In this document: positions 59,500 through 64,000 of the stretch, in pieces
How positions within the stretch are numbered: the stretch's first letter is position 1
How the letters are laid out: the number at the start of each line of letters is the position of its first letter
The notes under the pieces: model-generated
Seen by the model: the letters and a program-made list of their open reading frames with translations, nothing else
Databases searched by the model: none
What the model was told of the DNA's origin: nothing
Made by a program: the position numbers and the translations under genes
From: Streptomyces sp. NRRL B-1347
Lineage (GTDB): Bacteria; Actinomycetota; Actinomycetes; Streptomycetales; Streptomycetaceae
Reading direction: 5' to 3'
Length of the DNA: 64,000 bases
NCBI RefSeq assembly: GCF_000720325.1
Contig: NZ_JOJM01000031.1
Span: 62,001 to 126,000, forward strand

Positions 59500-60672
59500 A
59501 CCGGCCGGTGAGGGGCGGGCGGGCCCGCCCCTCACCGGCCGGTGGAACCGCACCTCGGGGAAGCGGGCCGAAGGTCCGGTGAGCAAGGGCTCGTCGCGGC
59601 CGCGCAGCCGGGAGTCGACGAAGGCGGTGACGTACGCGCGCGTGACGGTGTCCGCGCGGTCGCCGTCGAGACGCTGCTGCGGGATGCCGAGCCGCTCGCC
59701 CAGCGGCGCCAGGTCGGTGAAGGAGCCGTGCTCGGTGCCGTCCACGCTCAGCCAGCGCTTGAAGCCGGTGAGCTGCTCCCAGGTCCTGTCCCAGGTCGGG
59801 TCGGGGCCCGCGGGGACGTGGCTCGGCTTGCCCAGCATCAGCAGCGGCCGGTCGACGGGCGTGTCGTTCGGGAAGCGGAAGTTGCCGTCCATGTTGACCC
59901 CGGCCCGTACGCGCGGATCCCGCAGCATCGCCGGGATCGTGCTGAAGCCGCCCGCCGAGTGGCCGACCATGGCGACGCGGCCGGGGTCCAGGCGCGGGCC
60001 GCCGCGCCACGCCGGCCGCTTCCCGGTGAGCGCGTCCAGGACGAAGGAGACGTCCGCCGCGCGCACCGCGCCCACCTTGGGGAAGTCCGGGTCCGCGCAG
60101 GCCTCGCAGGCCGTTGTGCGCCCGTCGGGGAACGAGGTGCCGTCGGCCTCGTAGTTGTGCCCGATCCCGGCGACGGCGTAGCCGCGGCTCGCCAGTTCCT
60201 CGGCGAGCCCCGTCAGGGTGGCCCGCGGCATGCCGAACCCGGGCGACAGGACGACCAGGGGCAGGGCGCCGCGCGCCCGTACCGGCGCGGCGCGGACGGT
60301 GGAGTGCGTCACCACTGTGCTCAGGACGTCCGGGGGGAGGTCCTTCGGCAGTCGCTCGGCGTTGGCCCGGAGGTAGCGCGTGGACTCGGCGGCGGTCATG
60401 TACGGCGCGCGCGTGCCCGCGGGCTTCGCGGCCGGGTACCAGACGGAGACCATCAACTCCCTGCGCTGCCCCGGCTTCCACGGGTCCGCCCGGTCCGCGT
60501 CCTCCAGGTGCACCGTGGCCATCCCGACCGGCAGCTTCCCCGACGGCGCGGGCAGCTCCGGCGCGGCCGCGCGCGGAGGCGACGGCGCGTCGGCGCGGGC
60601 GGCCGCGGTGGGCGCGGAGCCGACGAGCGCGGCGGTGAGGACCGCGCAGGCGGCGAGGAACGTACGGTGCAT
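59488..60672 (-). CDS. Secreted alpha/beta hydrolase, PAF-acetylhydrolase/lipase-like
   Basis: 394 aa. Signal peptide MHRTFLAACAVLTAALVGS to about AARA. Nucleophile Ser in VAMVGHSAGGFS; the Asp is probably in NMDGNF and the His in GTEHGSF. This pattern matches the platelet-activating-factor acetylhydrolase-like lipases of Streptomyces. The last 18 residues (from FHRPVRGGP) are coded by the shared terminator hairpin and overlap the phospholipase gene by 12 nt, so the original stop was probably earlier. Confidence 0.88.
   Translation of the reverse strand: MHRTFLAACAVLTAALVGSAPTAAARADAPSPPRAAAPELPAPSGKLPVGMATVHLEDADRADPWKPGQRRELMVSVWYPAAKPAGTRAPYMTAAESTRYLRANAERLPKDLPPDVLSTVVTHSTVRAAPVRARGALPLVVLSPGFGMPRATLTGLAEELASRGYAVAGIGHNYEADGTSFPDGRTTACEACADPDFPKVGAVRAADVSFVLDALTGKRPAWRGGPRLDPGRVAMVGHSAGGFSTIPAMLRDPRVRAGVNMDGNFRFPNDTPVDRPLLMLGKPSHVPAGPDPTWDRTWEQLTGFKRWLSVDGTEHGSFTDLAPLGERLGIPQQRLDGDRADTVTRAYVTAFVDSRLRGRDEPLLTGPSARFPEVRFHRPVRGGPARPSPAGSGR
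59500..59543. terminator. Long bidirectional hairpin between convergent genes
   Basis: Perfect 21-bp arms (59500-59520 and 59523-59543) separated by two bases, beginning directly after the phospholipase stop. It can act in both directions, but it lies inside the annotated 3' end of the lipase gene. Confidence 0.88.
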
Positions 60673-60989
60673 GAAGGCCCCTTCGGCCGGTGTCCCTCCA
60701 CGACGGGAGCGTCGTGGAGCACTGCTCCCACGCTAGGGACGCGCGGCGGCCCTGCCGTCGGCCCGCGGCTGACACTCGGGGCGCCGACGTACACCCCCGG
60801 GGCTACAGCCAGGGGTGACGTCTGCGGCCGCGGCGTCCCCCGAACCCCTGCCGTCCCCTAGATGGCGCGATCGGCGCGGGCGACAGGTGCGAAACCCCCT
60901 ATGACCGATGACAGGCTTGGTGGCCGCGTGTTTGGGTGAGCCGCCCGTGCAGCCAAGACCCCGCGACGCGGGGTGAAGAAGGGGGAGTC
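60673..60989. promoter_or_regulatory. Divergent intergenic region with a 17-bp palindrome
   Basis: 317 nt between the lipase and a small secreted protein. The palindrome ACCCCGCG-A-CGCGGGGT at 60958-60974 ends 6 nt before the GGGGGAG ribosome site and could be an operator or a leader hairpin that limits translation. A TATGAC box at 60900 is a weak -10 candidate. Confidence 0.4.
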
Positions 60990-61454
60990 ATGAAGTTCGT
61001 CAAGGTGTCCACGCGTGTCCTCGCGCCGCTGGCCGGGGCCGCGCTCGCCGCGGTGACCCTGGTGTCCCCGGCGGTGGCGGCGCCCGAGCACTGGGTCGGG
61101 GGAGAGGTCCACTACGCCAACTCCCGCAACGTCCTCACCCCGCACGACGGCACCCAGGGCGCGCGGATCCTGGTCCGCGTGGACTGGGAGGACGGCAAGG
61201 GCGCCGTCTACGGCAACATGTGGGACCTCAAGAGGGACGGCAACGACTCCCGCATCGAGGCCGGTTACTCCTATCTGAGCGGCGGCACCTGGAAGCCGGT
61301 CGTCCGCACCCTCAACACCGTCAAGGACACGAGCGACAGCGGTGTGCACACCAATCTGCACACCGACCCGGCCGTCAAGATCAAGGACCTGAAGGTCAGG
61401 ACCTGTTCCGTGAACAGCGCGGGCGCCTACGTGTGGTGCGGCGACTGGAACTAG
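60990..61454 (+). CDS. Small secreted protein of unknown function
   Basis: 154 aa. Signal peptide MKFVKVSTRVLAPLAG to VAA-APEH. The mature part is about 120 aa and looks beta-rich: VHYANSRNVLTPHDG, RILVRVDWEDGKGAVYGNMWDL and GYSYLSGGTWKPVV. Two cysteines near the C-terminus (TCSVNSAGAYVWC) can form a disulfide. The early GGGGGAG site fixes the ATG. The family is not recognised. Lies among secreted hydrolases; an inhibitor or wall-associated role is possible but unsupported. Confidence 0.8.
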   Translation: MKFVKVSTRVLAPLAGAALAAVTLVSPAVAAPEHWVGGEVHYANSRNVLTPHDGTQGARILVRVDWEDGKGAVYGNMWDLKRDGNDSRIEAGYSYLSGGTWKPVVRTLNTVKDTSDSGVHTNLHTDPAVKIKDLKVRTCSVNSAGAYVWCGDWN

Positions 61455-61561
61455 CCCGGCGGCGGCACGGGGCCCGCCGCGACCCGCGGGCCCCGGACCC
61501 TCGCTCGCGAGGAAGCCCCGGAGGCGGAACGTGGCGTTCGGGGGTTTTCCCTACCTTGCAC

Positions 61562-61633
61562 GGGCCCGCTGGCCCGACCCCGGAAGGGCCCGCTGGCCGG
61601 ACCTCGAATGGGCCCGCTGACCGGATGGATCGG
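61562..61633. repeat. Three 24-nt tandem repeats
   Basis: Units starting GGGCCCGCTG at 61562, 61586 and 61610 lie between the small secreted protein and the protease. They are imperfect and have no coding role on either strand that I trust. Confidence 0.75.
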
Positions 61634-61709
61634 TTCCTCTTGATCGCGGAAGCTGAGCACGTCGCACAGTTCGACCGAACGCCGCGATGCTCGACGGATA
61701 GGAGATCCA

Positions 61710-62534
61710 GTGTTCAGCCTGAAGTCCTCGCGCCGCACGGTGGCGCGCACCGCGGCGGTGGCCCTCGCCGGAGCGGCGTGCGCCGCCATGATGACCGGCA
61801 GCGCCGAAGCCATCGTCAACGGCAAGGATTCCACGCAGCGCTACCCGGCCATGGTGTCGATCCCGGTGACGGGCGTGGACGACCCGACGTTCAAGGGCGT
61901 CTGCGGGGGATCGTTGATCGACTCGAAGTGGGTGCTCACGGCCGCCCACTGCGTGGACCCGACGCTCGTCACGCTGGACGGGACCGTCCGGATCGGCAGC
62001 GAGTGGAAGAAGTCCGGGGGCACGGTCCGCTCCGTCGCGAAGACGGTGTCCCACCCCGGCTACAAGAACGGCGAGGGCGCCGGGCCCAACCGCAACGACG
62101 TCGCCCTGATCCGCCTGGACCGCTCGGTCAAGGAGAAGCCCATCCGCATCGCCGACAAGCCGGGGCGGCCCGGCACCCCGACCCGTCTGCTGGGCTTCGG
62201 CACGATCGACGACGCGCCCGACCCCACCAAGTGGGTCTTCCCCAACCGGCTCCAGGAGCTCGACACGCGCAGGGGAGCGGTCTCCGAGTGCGCGCCGGGC
62301 TACGCGGACAGCACGCGGCTGTGCACGATCAGCCAGGTGCCGAAGGCCATGGCGTGCAACGGCGACTCGGGCGGCCCGCAGATCCAGCGCGACCGGCACG
62401 GGCGCTGGGAGCTCATCGGCGTCACCTCGGGCCCCGGCGCCCCGGGCGTGCGCTGCAGCGAAGGACCGGGCCTCTACACCAGCGCGCCCGCCTACGCGGG
62501 CTGGATCAAGAAGGTGATCGGCCGCAACGGCTGA
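61710..62534 (+). CDS. Secreted trypsin-like serine protease (S1 family)
   Basis: 274 aa. Signal sequence with ALAGAACAAMMTGSAEA, then the mature start IVNGKDSTQ, as in activated S1 proteases, so little or no propeptide. His is in TAAHC, Asp in RNDVALIRL, Ser in GDSGGP. Cys pairs around TAAHC and MAC/VRC fit the fold. Residue Asn before GDSGGP (ACNGDSGG) at the usual specificity position argues against strict trypsin cleavage after Arg/Lys. GTG start after GGATAGGAG. Confidence 0.92.
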   Translation: MFSLKSSRRTVARTAAVALAGAACAAMMTGSAEAIVNGKDSTQRYPAMVSIPVTGVDDPTFKGVCGGSLIDSKWVLTAAHCVDPTLVTLDGTVRIGSEWKKSGGTVRSVAKTVSHPGYKNGEGAGPNRNDVALIRLDRSVKEKPIRIADKPGRPGTPTRLLGFGTIDDAPDPTKWVFPNRLQELDTRRGAVSECAPGYADSTRLCTISQVPKAMACNGDSGGPQIQRDRHGRWELIGVTSGPGAPGVRCSEGPGLYTSAPAYAGWIKKVIGRNG

Positions 62535-62585
62535 TCCGGGACGCCTGCCGGGTGACCGGGGACGTCCGACGGTCGACCCGGGCCG

Positions 62586-63017
62586 TCAGACGGCGAAGAC
62601 CTGGGAGTCGTCCGCGAACGCCTTGAACTCCAGGGCGTTCCCGGCCGGGTCGAGCAGGAACATCGTCCACTGCTCGGCCTTCTGCCCCGCGAAGCGGACG
62701 TAGGGCTCGATGACGAACCCGGTGCCCGCCGCGCGCAGCCGCTCGGCCAGCGCGTGGAACGCCGGGACCGTCAGGAGCAGGCCGAAGTGCGGCACCGGCA
62801 CGTCGTGGCCGTCGACCGGGTTGTGCACGCGCGGCGCGCGCTCCGGCGCGAGGTGCGTGACGAACTGGTGGCCGTGCAGGTTCCAGTCGACCCAGGTGTC
62901 CGAGCTGCGGCCCTGCTCCAGGCCGAGCACGCCGCCGTAGAAGCGCCGGGCGGCCTCCAGGTCGTCGACCGGCATGGCCAGGTGGAACCGCGGGGCGGGG
63001 GAGTCGAGGTCGGTCAT
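62586..63017 (-). CDS. VOC/glyoxalase-fold protein
   Basis: 143 aa with two beta-alpha-beta-beta-beta units. Metal ligand candidates are His12 ([11 protein letters not shown]), His54 or nearby (GHQFVTH), His77 (VPHFGLLL) and Glu129 (NALEFKAF). This is the pattern of extradiol dioxygenase-like VOC proteins. ATG 63017 is preceded by GGAAGGG. Divergent from the esterase gene across a repeat-rich spacer. Substrate unknown. Confidence 0.85.
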   Translation of the reverse strand: MTDLDSPAPRFHLAMPVDDLEAARRFYGGVLGLEQGRSSDTWVDWNLHGHQFVTHLAPERAPRVHNPVDGHDVPVPHFGLLLTVPAFHALAERLRAAGTGFVIEPYVRFAGQKAEQWTMFLLDPAGNALEFKAFADDSQVFAV

Positions 63018-63100
63018 GTGGCTGCCCTTCCAGGAGCGTTCGGGTGTTACGGAGCTGACACTGCGACTCTTCCTGCCCAGGACCGCGCCCGCGAACCCTC

Positions 63101-63170
63101 CGCCCCGCCGGACCCGGGGAGCACGCCTCTCCGGGCCCGGGGAGCCCGCCTCTCCGGGCCCGGCGGGGCG
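63101..63170. repeat. Inverted repeat enclosing a 23-nt tandem duplication
   Basis: Arms 63101-63116 and 63155-63170 pair over 16 bp with one mismatch. Between them the 23-nt unit with CTCTCCGG ends at 63134 and repeats at 63135-63157. It lies between two divergent starts, an unusual place for a terminator-like structure. Confidence 0.75.
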
Positions 63171-63265
63171 GGCCCCCGGCCCATGCCAACTCCCATCCAG
63201 CACGCACGAGTTGTGGTCCCCGGCGCCATAGGTGGGAGCCGCTGAGGCTCCTACAGTCCCCGCGT

Positions 63266-64000
63266 ATGACCGAGACCGGAGCCGCACCCCACGGCCGCCG
63301 CCGGGCCGGCACAGCCGCCCTGGCCGCCGCCTTCCTCTTCGCCTTCGTCCTGGCCCTGCTGCCGGGCGCCTCGCCCGCCGTCGCCGCCCCGAGCCGGGGT
63401 GCTGCCGCGGGCCTCCAGGAAGTCACCGGATTCGGCACCAACCCGGGCCGGTTGCGGATGTTCCGCTACGCGCCCGACGGACTGGCCGCGGGCCGCCCCG
63501 TGGTCGTCGTCCTGCACGGCTGCACGCAGAACGCCGCCGGATACGGAACCGGCAGCGGCTGGACCGAACTCGCCGACCGGTGGGGGTTCTCCCTCGTGCT
63601 GCCGCAGCAGCAGACCGTCAACAACATCTCCTCGTGCTTCAACTGGTTCCAGACCACCGACACCACCCGCGGACAGGGCGAGGCCGCGTCCGTCGCGCAG
63701 ATGGTCGACCGGCACCTCGCCGACCTCGCGGGCGATCCCCGGCGCGTGTACGCCACCGGGCTCTCCGCGGGCGGCGGGATGACCTCCGTGATGATGGCCG
63801 CCTACCCGGAGCGGTTCGCGGCGGGCGGCGTCGTCGCCGGACTCCCGTACGGCTGCGCCCAGGCCGCCGCCTCGCCCTGGGTGTGCATGAGCTCCGGCGG
63901 CGGGCTCGGCCCGCGGCAGTGGGGCGACCGCGTACGGGCCGCGCGCCCCGGCTACGGCGGCCCCTGGCCCACGCTCACCGTGCTGCACGGCACCGCCGAC
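63266..64000 (+). CDS. Secreted PHB-depolymerase-like esterase, cut by the window edge
   Basis: Open from ATG 63266 to the last base, 245 codons seen. Signal peptide [17 protein letters not shown] to AVAA. Then [18 protein letters not shown], the oxyanion segment [13 protein letters not shown], and the lipase box [16 protein letters not shown] and the CAQAAAS segment match the family of secreted polyhydroxybutyrate depolymerase-like esterases (also feruloyl/acetylxylan esterases). The catalytic Asp is probably in the last visible residues (HGTAD); the His lies beyond the edge. Two or more Cys pairs are present. Confidence 0.9.
   Translation, partial: MTETGAAPHGRRRAGTAALAAAFLFAFVLALLPGASPAVAAPSRGAAAGLQEVTGFGTNPGRLRMFRYAPDGLAAGRPVVVVLHGCTQNAAGYGTGSGWTELADRWGFSLVLPQQQTVNNISSCFNWFQTTDTTRGQGEAASVAQMVDRHLADLAGDPRRVYATGLSAGGGMTSVMMAAYPERFAAGGVVAGLPYGCAQAAASPWVCMSSGGGLGPRQWGDRVRAARPGYGGPWPTLTVLHGTAD

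Overview
The window is about 64 kb of very GC-rich actinobacterial DNA. Third codon positions are almost all G or C, many starts are GTG, and genes are often coupled by ATGA/GTGA overlaps. It also carries AfsR/SARP regulators, a DHA2-type exporter, CobF, a bacterial phospholipase A2 and a chymotrypsin-fold protease. Together this points to a Streptomyces chromosome. No integrase, transposase, CRISPR array or replication origin was seen.

Region 1 (1-33.05 kb) is most of a modular type I polyketide cluster, cut by the left window edge. In order it holds the end of a PKS with a methylmalonyl AT-DH-KR-ACP module, a fused aminodeoxychorismate synthase (pabAB), aminodeoxychorismate lyase (pabC), a cytochrome P450, a bimodular PKS (two methylmalonyl DH-KR modules), a monomodular PKS with a malonyl AT and a full DH-ER-KR set, a bimodular unreduced PKS ending in a thioesterase, and a small methyltransferase. 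This module order and the p-aminobenzoate supply fit the aureothin/neoaureothin (spectinabilin) family: a nitroaryl polyene, a tetrahydrofuran made by the P450, and an O-methyl gamma-pyrone. The N-oxygenase and the loading module are not in the window. Two KS domains carry deletions that start at exactly the same sequence, almost certainly a repeat-collapse assembly fault. The last AT domain is degenerate and lacks its active serine.

Region 2 (33.2-38.5 kb) is border and housekeeping material: a thiolase, a small membrane protein, a 14-helix drug exporter with a C-terminal cytosolic domain, cobF, a DUF309 protein and tRNA-Pro(GGG).

Region 3 (38.5-46.2 kb) is a sugar-uptake and catabolism operon: a DeoR/LacI hybrid regulator, a lipoprotein binding protein, two permeases, a 2-hydroxyacid dehydrogenase and a frameshifted DUF2264 protein. 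It ends in a four-copy 43-bp repeat array.

Region 4 (47-58 kb) is the most novel part. A tightly coupled six-gene operon holds a BacA-like prephenate decarboxylase homologue, a DUF6421 protein, a SnoaL-like protein, a class IV aminotransferase and an AzlC/AzlD amino-acid exporter pair. It faces a large AfsR-like regulator preceded by two more SnoaL-like genes, and a decayed second SARP gene follows. I infer a pathway from prephenate to a non-aromatic amino acid (dihydrophenylalanine or bacilysin-precursor type) that is then exported.

Region 5 (58-64 kb) is mostly secreted proteins: a nitrobindin-like barrel protein, phospholipase A2, a PAF-acetylhydrolase-like lipase, a small secreted protein, a trypsin-like protease, a glyoxalase-fold protein and a PHB-depolymerase-like esterase cut by the right edge.
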